Positions 55,006 through 63,624 of a stretch of DNA of 64,000 nucleotides are shown here, one piece after another. The stretch is taken from NCBI GenBank assembly GCA_003994795.1, contig AP018269.1, forward strand, positions 186,001 through 250,000. Direction: 5' to 3'. The translations under genes were made by a program, and so were the position numbers. The notes under the pieces were generated by a model. That model searched no databases. It was not told where the DNA came from and saw nothing but the letters and a program-made list of their open reading frames with translations. Origin of the DNA: Cylindrospermum sp. NIES-4074 (GTDB lineage Bacteria; Cyanobacteriota; Cyanobacteriia; Cyanobacteriales; Nostocaceae). Positions within the stretch are counted from its first letter, which is position 1, and each line of letters starts with the position of its first letter.

Positions 55006-56316
55006 TCAGTCATCTAGATTAAACAAGGCATTAAACCTGTTATTAATTATACTAGATGCGCTATCTATTTTTTCAGCTTGAATCAGTTTCAATTCTTCAT
55101 CAATAATTGACTCATAGCCATTTTCAGAAATAAAGTAAGCTGAGGTACGAGCCGGATCTATCCAACTTTTCTTATTTACTATGTTTTCCACAGCTTCTTG
55201 TTCACTACCAACTTTCTTTGTACCCACTTGGTGAGCATATAAAAGATTATTAAAAGCAGAGAGAATATAGGGACTGTGAGTAGTTATGATTATTTGATTA
55301 TTATTAACATTTGCTAATAAACTAATAAGTTCTACAATATCGCTTTGCGTTTCTGGATAAAGATGTGCTTCCGGTTCTTCAAATACTGTAAAGATGCTTG
55401 TTCCGTCTAAGATATACCTGAATATCAGTAAAAGAATCCAAACAGATTCTTGCTGTCCTGAAGATGCATATTTTAGGTTAACATACTTGTTTTTATCAAT
55501 ATAAATTCTTTCATTATTATCACCATTAAACTTGTATTCTCCCTTCAATATTTTTTTAACTAAACTGGCAGCATATTCAATATCTGTTAAATTACCTTTT
55601 CGAGCTAAAAAAAACATTTCCTCTTTAATCAGAGAATTCAAATCATCTGTAAAATCAGTTTTTAATAAATTAATTCTTTCTACAAAAGATTTTGTGAAAT
55701 AATCTAAAGTATTGGGTTTTTCTATATCTCTCAGTTGTTCAGTCAATGTAGACATTAAGCTTCTACCAGAAGGTATAAATACCGGAGAATACGGATCTTC
55801 AAATAAATTATAAATGCGCGATTTAAAGTCATTAAAGTATGACCTTCTGTCTAACTCAATTCCTCTTAATTCTTCCAAAGCCTTATGCTTATTTTGTAGA
55901 GATTTGTATAGTGCCTTGGCACTAAAACAATCTTTAACTAGCCAATTTAATTCCCCCTCAAGAATAGGAGTTAAATCTATATTTATATCATCTTTTGATT
56001 TATAAATTGTTATTTTTTTATTGTTTGAATATTTATATGTTATTCTGAATGGATCAATATTTGGTTTCATGCGTAGACTGGTTAAAAAATTTATTTTTAT
56101 ATGATTTAACAGGGTGTATATAGGCTTTGCATGGTCTTCTATATGGGAGTAGTAAATCTTATTGACTATTTCATCTTTAATAGATTTAAACATAAAAATA
56201 GATTTGCTAATTGTGCTTTTTCCGCTGGCTTGCGGGCCAATTAACAGCATGACATCAGTAACATCTGCTTCAAATTTTTTAACTGGGCCAAAATTTTCTA
56301 TAGAAATTCTTTGCAT
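55006..56316 (-). CDS. AAA/ABC-type ATPase (OLD-like, AAA_15/AAA_21)
   Basis: A 436-residue ATPase. Walker A is LLIGPQASGKSTISK (about residues 24-38), the signature-like loop is KYASSGQQESVWILLL (about 286-301), Walker B is FTVFEEPEAHLYPETQ, and the H-loop is IIITTHSPYILSAFNN. No TOPRIM nuclease domain follows; the C-terminus (about 375-436) is helical. Such ATPases sit in anti-phage modules (OLD, Septu, PARIS-like systems) as sensors that control a partner nuclease or toxin. GAGGTG lies a few bases upstream of the start. The partner gene begins 2 bases downstream of the stop. Confidence 0.8.
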   Translation of the reverse strand: MQRISIENFGPVKKFEADVTDVMLLIGPQASGKSTISKSIFMFKSIKDEIVNKIYYSHIEDHAKPIYTLLNHIKINFLTSLRMKPNIDPFRITYKYSNNKKITIYKSKDDINIDLTPILEGELNWLVKDCFSAKALYKSLQNKHKALEELRGIELDRRSYFNDFKSRIYNLFEDPYSPVFIPSGRSLMSTLTEQLRDIEKPNTLDYFTKSFVERINLLKTDFTDDLNSLIKEEMFFLARKGNLTDIEYAASLVKKILKGEYKFNGDNNERIYIDKNKYVNLKYASSGQQESVWILLLIFRYILDGTSIFTVFEEPEAHLYPETQSDIVELISLLANVNNNQIIITTHSPYILSAFNNLLYAHQVGTKKVGSEQEAVENIVNKKSWIDPARTSAYFISENGYESIIDEELKLIQAEKIDSASSIINNRFNALFNLDD

Positions 56317-56972
56317 AATTCTGACACCTCAATTGAGATTAAAAAACTAATCTGCTATTAACAGTGTAGCAAAATATATATTGTCATGAAGCAAATTTAA
56401 CCTACACCAAAGGGAGAGGAGACCCCAAACTTAACCCTCATCTGTGACTCATGACTGATGAAAAAACTCATATCTAGTCTAATTTGTCAACATATAACTT
56501 TAACTAGTAATACACCACTTTTACTGGGAACGAGGTAAGTATCCAATTTGTAGGGTGTGTTACGGCTTCCGTAACGCACCGCTTCCATCTGAGATGAAGA
56601 CGGTGTGTTACTATGGCGATCGCAACGAATATCTGATACTCGCGACCTTTTCACCGCTTTACTGCCAAATTAGCTACTGCTGAGGCGAAGTTTTTGCTAA
56701 ATTATAGGCGGATACAAGTTTATCGACTGTGTAAATACTTCCAGGCTTGTTATTAAATTACAACTATTTACCAAAGTCAAGCAGGTTCACACCCTCTATA
56801 GGAGCGGCACTAAAAACCCTCATTATAACTGTAGGTTGACGGAGACGAACCTGACAATGTTATAACGGCGTTATGACTGCATCAGTTTTAGATGCAAAAT
56901 GGTGAACACGGATTGATTAGCAATGCCAACGCCAGCACTACTGAATATTTTTAAGCGGGTGGGTCAAGAGTG
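56317..56972. other. Intergenic region with GTAGGGTGTGTT repeat
   Basis: About 650 bases with no long gene. A dispersed palindromic repeat (GTAGGGTGTGTTACGG ... CCGTAACGCACC) occupies about 56551-56610 and resembles that at 43728. AGGTT-GACGGAGACG-AACCT (about 56832-56850) is a short inverted repeat. A 16-codon reading frame at 56923-56973 precedes the next gene (see separate entry). Confidence 0.5.
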
Positions 56973-56973
56973 A
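56923..56973 (+). CDS. Possible 16-residue leader peptide overlapping the next start
   Basis: ATG at 56923 opens a 16-residue frame (MPTPALLNIFKRVGQE) that ends TGA at 56971-56973; its last base is the first base of the ATG of the coiled-coil gene (TGATG). This would allow translational coupling. No clear ribosome-binding site precedes it. It may instead be the lost true start of the following gene. Confidence 0.35.
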   Translation: MPTPALLNIFKRVGQE

Positions 56974-58535
56974 TGAATGAAGTTGACACCTCAAACAATG
57001 GGACTGTGATTGAACCCCTAAATGCTGCTGATTCGCCACAACTTGAACAGGCAAGTTGTCCTTTTTACTCAGTTGTGCCTCATGAAAATATGGACGTAAA
57101 ACATTTACCACTCCTCAAACCAGCGGCAGATCAGCATTATGAGGCCCCGGTTGTGGATTTATTGCTGGACAACACCCAGCAGGATTGGGTTGCAGAGCCG
57201 GAAAAGGACAAACAAGCACTTGTGGACTCGGAATTTCATCAGTTGCTGGCGTTGAATGAGGAATTGCGTACGGCTAATAGTGAGTTATATGAGCAAGTGG
57301 AGCAGCTAAAAGGCGACCTAGCGGAGTCAGAAAAGTTTTTACAGTGGCAAAAAACGCGCTCCAGTGTTACTGAGTCGATACTTGACCAACAGGCTCAGGA
57401 AATGGCAGCCGCTCAAGAACAAATTAAATCTTTATTCCAACAGTTAGAAACAGCTTTACAAACTGTTGAACACCAAGAAATTTTCATTGAAACTTATAAA
57501 GCACAACTACAAATTAGCCAACAACGCCTGGCCCTGTTAGAGAGAGAATGTTCGCTGCTGCAAAGTAACTACACCGACCAGTCACACCAGCTTATACAAT
57601 CAGAAAATGCTTGTCGAGAGTTGCGTACTAGACTGATGCGACAACAACGCCAGACTTTGCAATTTAAAGCAGCTTTGGAAAAGTGTTTAGATACAACTGT
57701 CCCCAGCTACGACACTCTGGAGGATACTGCCAATCATCCCCACAATATAGCAGGTGGACAGTCAAGATTTTCGAGAAAGGCTCGGTCTTTGTTTCCCAAT
57801 GCACAACCAATTAAACCTTGGTCAGCAGAACCAGAATCTTTGAGTGATCATCTAGATAATTCTTGGGGGGAACCTGCAACACCATCCCCATTCATCAGCA
57901 GTAACCCTGCTCCGGCTCCCTCATCTCCTTGGAATTGGTCAGATGAAGAAGAAGATACGTCAACACCAGATCAAGCAGATGCAGCACCGGAAATTGATGA
58001 TTCTTCGACTACGCCGGCAGATGTTTCGTCTTCGGGTTCAACAAACCTAGAACAGCAACTGGATAGTCTGATTCAAATGTTTTTTGTCTCCCAGCCTGCA
58101 TCTACATTACCAGGGAATCCTGTTGTGGAAAATAATGCAGAAAGTGGTCAAGTTGATGTGTCAAACGGGGAAACTTTGGCAACTACCCCCTCAGAAGTGG
58201 AGACACCAGAAACTACACCAGAAGACCAGTTTGAGGTAGAAATTAATCCCCCTATCACTAATTACTCTACCTGGGCAGTAGATTCTACTATCTCACCAGT
58301 AGCGCCTACTTCTGCAAACACTGAGACGACTTTTGTAGAAACTAATGACTATTGGTCAGAAACCTCTCAATTACCTCAGTTGGAATTATCGGCGAGTGAT
58401 ATAACTCCAGCTACTTTAAATGAATATACCCCCGACAGCAAATCACCGTCACCGATACTCTATCCTGAGCGTCCACCCAAAGGGCGCAAGTCTTTGGCAG
58501 CTGTGGAACTGCCGAATTTTCGCCAAAAGAATTAG
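56973..58535 (+). CDS. Coiled-coil protein with disordered C-terminus
   Basis: A 520-residue cytoplasmic protein. After an acidic N-terminal stretch (about 1-75), a long coiled coil (about 78-235) has heptads such as LLALNEELRTANSELYEQVEQ (shown in part) and QIKSLFQQLETALQTVEHQE. The remainder (about 240-520) is Pro/Ser/Thr/Glu-rich and disordered, with a Lys-Arg terminal motif (ERPPKGRKSLAAVELPNFRQ). It resembles conserved cyanobacterial proteins of unknown function; a structural or cell-division-linked role would be a guess. The start overlaps a short upstream frame. Confidence 0.7.
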   Translation: MNEVDTSNNGTVIEPLNAADSPQLEQASCPFYSVVPHENMDVKHLPLLKPAADQHYEAPVVDLLLDNTQQDWVAEPEKDKQALVDSEFHQLLALNEELRTANSELYEQVEQLKGDLAESEKFLQWQKTRSSVTESILDQQAQEMAAAQEQIKSLFQQLETALQTVEHQEIFIETYKAQLQISQQRLALLERECSLLQSNYTDQSHQLIQSENACRELRTRLMRQQRQTLQFKAALEKCLDTTVPSYDTLEDTANHPHNIAGGQSRFSRKARSLFPNAQPIKPWSAEPESLSDHLDNSWGEPATPSPFISSNPAPAPSSPWNWSDEEEDTSTPDQADAAPEIDDSSTTPADVSSSGSTNLEQQLDSLIQMFFVSQPASTLPGNPVVENNAESGQVDVSNGETLATTPSEVETPETTPEDQFEVEINPPITNYSTWAVDSTISPVAPTSANTETTFVETNDYWSETSQLPQLELSASDITPATLNEYTPDSKSPSPILYPERPPKGRKSLAAVELPNFRQKN

Positions 58536-58542
58536 TTATCAG

Positions 58543-58682
58543 TTGCAAGAAGGCAAGAGGCAGGAGGCAGGAGGCAAAAGATAAATACTATTGCCTATAG
58601 CCTCCTGTTCTGTCAAATGACCAATGACCGTTCGGCTGACGCTCACGGCGAAGCCAATGACCAATGACCAATGACTAATGAC
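58543..58682. repeat. GGCAGGA repeats and STRR (CCAATGA) with inserted 25-nt repeat
   Basis: GGCAAGAGGCAGGAGGCAGG lies at about 58551-58575. From 58619 the heptamers CCAATGA/CTAATGA are interrupted at 58629-58653 by the same 25-nt insert seen at 40396-40420, in inverted orientation. The last heptamers encode the end of the CruA-type protein (ISH-stop). Confidence 0.8.
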
Positions 58683-60786
58683 TAATTTGAATTACGGCTT
58701 CTGGGCTGACTTTTACGACCTGATTTCGCGATCGCGGTTTGCCTGTAGAAATAGCGTAGTTAATCGCTAACAAATGCAGCCACAATGCGGGATAGCGGGG
58801 TTCTAGCCAAGGGTTGCTCCACTTCAGGAAGCGCCCAAACCATTTACTCAACAAGGCACTAACTAGAGCATGACGGGTGAAATGGTAATAACTACCCAGC
58901 CACCGCAGTAAATCCCTTGGCCCGGCAAGTTGCCAAATCCACAGTAGCAATGCGGGATTTTTGGCAGCTGCTTTGAGTGCTAAACGGTTAAAGGTAAACC
59001 AGTCACAGCGGTCTTTAATAAAGTTATCTGCTACTTCTGCGGGTTCGTCTGCCAACAACCCAAAGAAGGTATTCAGCATGGCGTTAACCCGTTGTGGGGG
59101 GATAAATTTCCCGGTGGGTACCATCATGCCTTTGGAAAATAACCAAGTTACAGAAACGTTGGTTTGGTAGGCACGAATTTTATTTAAGTGGCGGAAACTC
59201 AGCAAGTTATGCTTGAGGGCAGTATCTAAAAGTGTTGTTAACCGCTCTAAGTTGCGAACTAGGGAACCAAAGCCAGTGAAGATGAGGGGAGACTGGAGTG
59301 AGGCGGCATCACCGATCGCTATTAATCTATCAAAGGCAATTGTGCGATCGCTACTCCCCACACTAAAATGTCCCGGAATATAGCCAAAGGTCGGCTTTTT
59401 CCACACCAATTTATCCAAATCGCAGCGGCGATACTCTGGCAAAATCGTGAAAAAGTCCTCGTACATCTCCAGCAAGGAACCGGGATTTTCAGCTTTGACT
59501 TCGTGGTAATGAAATAAATAAATTGTCAATTCTTCCCCAGCACCAGGAAACAATTCCCAAATCAACTGCCTACCCCGTGAAATATCCCCATGACTGTAGA
59601 GAACGTCTCCATATTGGGAATCCCACACCCCCGGCTCAAAACCGCGCTCAATTGCCGCTCCCACCGTCGGACAAACACTATCAAAAGTCCGACCACCATT
59701 TAATTGCCAAGCAATAGGGGAAGCGGTTCCCATCGCATCGACTAGCAGTCGCCCACTCACTTGTTGCTCATTGCCATTAGCTAAATGCTTGACAGTAAGC
59801 ATAACTTGTGATTCACTGATATCCGCCCGGATAAACTCTGTTTCGTCCCAGATTTCACCATTTGCGGCTTGCAGCTTTTGCCCACACATTTGCAGCCATT
59901 TTTCGGAATCTAAGGCTAAATTTAGGACTGTGGGTGTGTGTAGAATAGGCGATCGCAGTTTTGGGGGATTATTAGCATCAAAAAACTTATTAAATCCGTC
60001 TTTGTACTCCTTGGCAATCACAGTTTCCAACTCAGCGCTGGTCACTAAACCCAAGTTAACCAAGCTTTGGATCTCATCACGGGAAATATTCCATTCCCGA
60101 TTCATCCGCCCAAATGGCAGTCGTTCCACCAGCAGGACTTTATAACCCAATTTCGCCATCACAGCTGCATGAATTGCCCCTAAAGCACCACCGATGTAGA
60201 TGATGTCGTATTGGGGATGAGGTGAAGACAACAGAGAATTTCCCCCTTGTCCCCTTGTCTGGTTGTCGGTATGGGAAAATACCACCTGACGGGGTTCCTG
60301 GGGTTGCCTTACCCCTTCACGCCAGCGTTGCTCCCACCAATAAGCACGCTTGAGGTCATATTCCCCGTTGGGCATTTTCTGAAAATACTTGACAGTGAGA
60401 GGATAATATGGTAGCAAAGCCGCGAAAATTGATTGTTGGGACAAATCAATTGCTGGTGGTTCTGGGTAGCGATGGGGAAAACGGCTTCTGATTTCCGTCT
60501 TCAGGCGTTGGAGGATTTGTTTCTCATCGGGAAAAGGTTTATCTGCCCAACGGAAAACTTTCAGATAAGTAGTGCGCTGCACCGACCAGACAAATACTGA
60601 AATTTCATCTGGCAATGTTTCCGAAACAACCTCACTAGCCAGTGTATTTCTAGCAGTGATTTTTAGGCGAATGCCTTCTGGGGTTAGCACTTTTTCGCCA
60701 TTTCCCGGTGCAAAATCTGCTTGTAGCCAGCTGCGAACAGCCGCTGTATCAGCAGTAGGAACTTCTAAATAAAGGATTTGTTTCAT
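58675..60786 (-). CDS. cruA: CruA/CruP-type lycopene cyclase (FAD-dependent)
   Basis: A 703-residue flavoprotein. An N-terminal domain (about 1-190) precedes the dinucleotide-binding fold YDIIYIGGALGAIHAAVMA (about 193-211) and LLVERLPFGRMNREWNISRD, the block diagnostic for the CruA/CruP family. Further features are LLVDAMGTASPIAWQL, IAIGDAASLQSPLIFTGFGS and a helical C-terminus. These enzymes cyclise lycopene to gamma- or beta-carotene in membranes. CruA is preferred over CruP because of length and the GRMNREWN motif, but I cannot exclude CruP. The final residues are encoded by a heptamer repeat. The gene is monocistronic. Confidence 0.8.
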   Translation of the reverse strand: MKQILYLEVPTADTAAVRSWLQADFAPGNGEKVLTPEGIRLKITARNTLASEVVSETLPDEISVFVWSVQRTTYLKVFRWADKPFPDEKQILQRLKTEIRSRFPHRYPEPPAIDLSQQSIFAALLPYYPLTVKYFQKMPNGEYDLKRAYWWEQRWREGVRQPQEPRQVVFSHTDNQTRGQGGNSLLSSPHPQYDIIYIGGALGAIHAAVMAKLGYKVLLVERLPFGRMNREWNISRDEIQSLVNLGLVTSAELETVIAKEYKDGFNKFFDANNPPKLRSPILHTPTVLNLALDSEKWLQMCGQKLQAANGEIWDETEFIRADISESQVMLTVKHLANGNEQQVSGRLLVDAMGTASPIAWQLNGGRTFDSVCPTVGAAIERGFEPGVWDSQYGDVLYSHGDISRGRQLIWELFPGAGEELTIYLFHYHEVKAENPGSLLEMYEDFFTILPEYRRCDLDKLVWKKPTFGYIPGHFSVGSSDRTIAFDRLIAIGDAASLQSPLIFTGFGSLVRNLERLTTLLDTALKHNLLSFRHLNKIRAYQTNVSVTWLFSKGMMVPTGKFIPPQRVNAMLNTFFGLLADEPAEVADNFIKDRCDWFTFNRLALKAAAKNPALLLWIWQLAGPRDLLRWLGSYYHFTRHALVSALLSKWFGRFLKWSNPWLEPRYPALWLHLLAINYAISTGKPRSRNQVVKVSPEAVIQISH

Positions 60787-60949
60787 CTTCTTCTGACTTC
60801 TCCAATCGATCTACTCACTCAGACAGATTTGACGAAGGCAGAAAATAAGCTAGACTCCGCCCTATCAGTTTCATAAAGATTCAGTGAAGAGATTGTAATA
60901 TTTTGTCAAATATATTGTGCATTTTGTTGTATTTATGTAAACTCACGCC

Positions 60950-61183
60950 ATGAATTATCCCATCCCAGACAGTCCCCAAGAAATTTTTGCCTTACAACAG
61001 CAGCCAGTTGATGAAGAACTGGTGGCTGCGGCGATCGCTGGAGTGGTAAAAGTTGTCCGCTCTCAGGGTCAATCCTTGGAAGAATTAACTGCCCAGGTGT
61101 TAGCGGATGACCCAGTGCTGGATCGACAACAACGACGCTGGCTGAGTAAATTGGTTGCCCAAGCTTGGGAGAGTTTCTCATAA
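60950..61183 (+). CDS. Small conserved cyanobacterial protein
   Basis: A 77-residue acidic, helical protein (DSPQEIFALQQQPVDEELVA; GVVKVVRSQGQSLEELTAQV; LADDPVLDRQQRRWLSKLVA). It lacks membrane or signal sequences. The pattern DDPVLDxxQRxWL occurs in short conserved proteins of filamentous cyanobacteria, but I cannot assign a function. It is divergent from cruA with about 160 bases between the starts and precedes cimA convergently. The opposite-strand frame at 60933-61292 is its shadow. Confidence 0.65.
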   Translation: MNYPIPDSPQEIFALQQQPVDEELVAAAIAGVVKVVRSQGQSLEELTAQVLADDPVLDRQQRRWLSKLVAQAWESFS

Positions 61184-61341
61184 CAGCGTTAACTTTACTA
61201 AGTCTTAGCCCAAATTGCGATCGCCTTTTTCGGTGTGGGAGTGAGAAGATGATCTGTCTAGGATTGGCAAGGGGGCTAGTGTTTATCTTCACTATTGATT
61301 ACTTACTACCTTAACCATATCAGCACCTGACCCTCTTGGGG

Positions 61342-61475
61342 AGATGGGGAGTGTGGGGAGTGCTGAGTGCTGAGTGCTGAGTGCTGAGTGGGGAGTGGGG
61401 AGTGTGGAGTGTGGGGAGTGTGGGGAGTGTGGGGAGTGTGGGGAGTGTGGGAAGTGTGGGAAGTGTAGAAAAGAC
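61342..61475. repeat. GTGTGGGGA / GAGTGCT tandem repeats
   Basis: Units of GTGCTGA (about 61355-61388) pass into GGGGAGTGTG units (about 61395-61470). The plus strand has several GGGG tracts separated by five bases and can form a G-quadruplex. Small open frames on the other strand (HSPHSPH repeats) are artefacts of this array. It lies between the 3' ends of the small gene and cimA. Confidence 0.8.
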
Positions 61476-61525
61476 AGAGAAAAAGTATTCTCCCCCTCTT
61501 CCCCCTCTTCCCCACACCCCACACC

Positions 61526-63169
61526 CTAACTAGAAACTCTCAACGCCGCTTCTGCTTGGGAGTGCAAGAGCAAACCGTATTCCAAGCCCTCTACCACTGC
61601 TTGATAGGAAGCCTCCAAAATGTTTGTCGAAACCCCTACAGTCGTCCAGCGTAGTTGACCACTGCGCGATTCTACCAGCACACGGGTTTTTGCAGCGGTA
61701 CCTGTATGGCCGTTGAGAATTCGCACTTTGTAATCTGTCAACTCAAAGGCGGCGAGTTGGGGGTAAAAGTTGACTAAAGCTTTACGCAAAGCGGCATCTA
61801 AAGCTGCTACAGGGCCGTTACCTTCCGCAGCTGCCAGAATATTTTGACCATTGACAGCCACTTTAATTGTTGCTAAGGCGTTGGTAGATTCTTTACCTTC
61901 AATCAAGTCACAGTGTACTTGAAAACCTTTGACTTCAAAAAACAATTGGCGCGAGGCCAAAGCTTCATACATCAGCAAGGCAAAACTGGCTTCTGCTGCT
62001 TCAAATTGATAGCCTTCACTCTCTAAATCCTTCATGCGTTGGAGAATTTGCCTAGCTTCTGGTTTATCCTTATCCAGTTCAATCCCAAAAGTACGGGCTT
62101 TTGCCAAAACATTGCTGAGTCCAGACTGTTCAGAAATCACAATCCGGCGCAGATTCCCCACTTGTTCCGGCTGAATATGTTCATAAGTCAGGGGGTTACG
62201 TTCCACCGCTGATACATGAATACCGCCTTTGTGAGCAAAAGCCGAACGTCCCACAAAAGGCGCGTGTTCATCAGGGGCAAGGTTTACCACCTCACTCACA
62301 AAGCGACTAGCTTCTGTAAGTTGCAAAAGCTGATGTTCACCAATACAGCTATAACCCAACTTCAGTTGTAAATTAGGAATCAATGAACAAAGGTTAGCAT
62401 TGCCGCAACGTTCACCATAACCATTGATTGTGCCCTGTACCATAGTTGCCCCTGCCATAACTGCGGCTATGGCATTAGCTACCGCTAGATCCGAATCGTT
62501 ATGAGTGTGAATGCCGATTTGAGGAATTGTCCTTTGTTGTTGGTCATTAGTCATTGATGACAAATGACCGATGACAGATTCCACAATTTGAGTAACTTCC
62601 TGGGGTAAAGTGCCGCCATTGGTATCACAAAAAACCAGCCATTCAGCACCAGCCGCAACCGCTGCCTCTAAGGTTTGTAAAGCATAATCTGGATTGTGCT
62701 TATAGCCATCAAACCAATGTTCAGCATCATAGATAATGCGACGCCCTTGAGAACGGAGATACTCCACCGTATCGCGGATCATCGCTAAATTTTCCTCTAA
62801 ACTTGTCTTGAGTCCTGTGGTGACGTGTAAATCCCAAGACTTACCAAAAATTGTTACCCAGCGCGTACCTGCGGCCAGAATAGCTTGCAGCATCGGTTCA
62901 TCGGCAGCATTGGTGTTGGGGCGTCGAGTCGAACAAAAAGCGACAATTTCTGCTTGTTCGAGCGGATCTTCTTGTAGTTGCCAGAAGAATTGTACATCCT
63001 TAGGATTAGCACCAGGCCAACCGCCTTCAATGAAGGGAATTCCCAATTTGTCAAGTCTTCGGGCAATGCGTAACTTATCTTCTATAGAAACTGATAGCCC
63101 TTCGCGCTGTGTGCCATCTCGGAGAGTGGTGTCATAAAGCCAAAGTTGGTTTGAGGGATTTGTGGTCAT
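61526..63169 (-). CDS. cimA: (R)-citramalate synthase
   Basis: A 547-residue enzyme of the HMGL-like/LeuA family. LYDTTLRDGTQREGLSVSIE is the conserved start, FIEGGWPGANPKD identifies the citramalate branch, GIHTHNDSDLAVANAIAA has the metal-binding His, and GTINGYGERCGN and GKGGIHVSAV-like AHKGGIHVSA follow. A LeuA-type regulatory domain is at about 400-530 (VHCDLIEGKES... YKVRILNG). It condenses acetyl-CoA and pyruvate to citramalate for isoleucine synthesis. A heptamer-like stretch (about 62536-62575, coding IGHLSSMTNDQQQ) inserts extra residues at a surface loop. Confidence 0.95.
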   Translation of the reverse strand: MTTNPSNQLWLYDTTLRDGTQREGLSVSIEDKLRIARRLDKLGIPFIEGGWPGANPKDVQFFWQLQEDPLEQAEIVAFCSTRRPNTNAADEPMLQAILAAGTRWVTIFGKSWDLHVTTGLKTSLEENLAMIRDTVEYLRSQGRRIIYDAEHWFDGYKHNPDYALQTLEAAVAAGAEWLVFCDTNGGTLPQEVTQIVESVIGHLSSMTNDQQQRTIPQIGIHTHNDSDLAVANAIAAVMAGATMVQGTINGYGERCGNANLCSLIPNLQLKLGYSCIGEHQLLQLTEASRFVSEVVNLAPDEHAPFVGRSAFAHKGGIHVSAVERNPLTYEHIQPEQVGNLRRIVISEQSGLSNVLAKARTFGIELDKDKPEARQILQRMKDLESEGYQFEAAEASFALLMYEALASRQLFFEVKGFQVHCDLIEGKESTNALATIKVAVNGQNILAAAEGNGPVAALDAALRKALVNFYPQLAAFELTDYKVRILNGHTGTAAKTRVLVESRSGQLRWTTVGVSTNILEASYQAVVEGLEYGLLLHSQAEAALRVSS

Positions 63170-63244
63170 AAGACTGGGACTTTCGAGACAACTTTCGAGG
63201 TGATGTGCGAATATACAACAAAAAGCCAGTTGGGTATTCTTATC

Positions 63245-63608
63245 ATGCCTCAGGTACTAGCTCAAGGAAAAACAATTGAGTGCCATCGCCAAGCCAATTT
63301 ACGGAAGATATTGCTGCAAAATGGGGTTGACCTCTACAATGGCGGTGCTAAGGTCATAAACTGTCGCGGTATTGGCAGCTGTGGTACTTGTGCGGTTAAA
63401 GTAGAAGGCGAAGTATCAGCAGTGAATTGGCGTGACAAAACGAGGCGTTCGCGTAGCGTGCGCTCTAGCGCATTCGCTTCCTCCTCATTCTCCTACAACA
63501 GACCTGCGTTTAGCTTGTCAAACTAAGGTTTTAGACCATGTAAAAGTGACAAAATTTGATGGATTTTGGGGCCAAGGTTCTGAAATAGTGTGGACACCAG
63601 AAGGTTAA
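63245..63608 (+). pseudogene. 2Fe-2S ferredoxin-like gene broken by a small repeat insertion
   Basis: The frame from ATG 63245 encodes MPQVLAQGKTIECHRQANLR and the iron-sulfur motif CRGIGSCGTCAVKVEG. After NWRDKTRR it runs into a repeat (GCGTTCGCGTAGCGTGCGCT, about 63445-63475) and stops out of frame at 63524-63526. Downstream, in another frame, the natural end of the protein is intact: PPHSPTTDLRLACQTKVLDH (with the fourth Cys) and DGFWGQGSEIVWTPEG, ending TAA at 63606-63608. The frame offset implies an insert of 22, 25 or 28 bases. The original would be about 112 residues. Confidence 0.75.
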
Positions 63609-63624
63609 AAAGGAGAGCAACAAG

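Noticed and set aside
60933-61292. 119-residue minus-strand frame
   Set aside because: It is the shadow of the small plus-strand gene at 60950-61183, which has better codon use and a conserved-looking sequence.
61292-61524. HSPHSPH-repeat small proteins
   Set aside because: Three overlapping frames read through a G-rich tandem repeat; all are artefacts.
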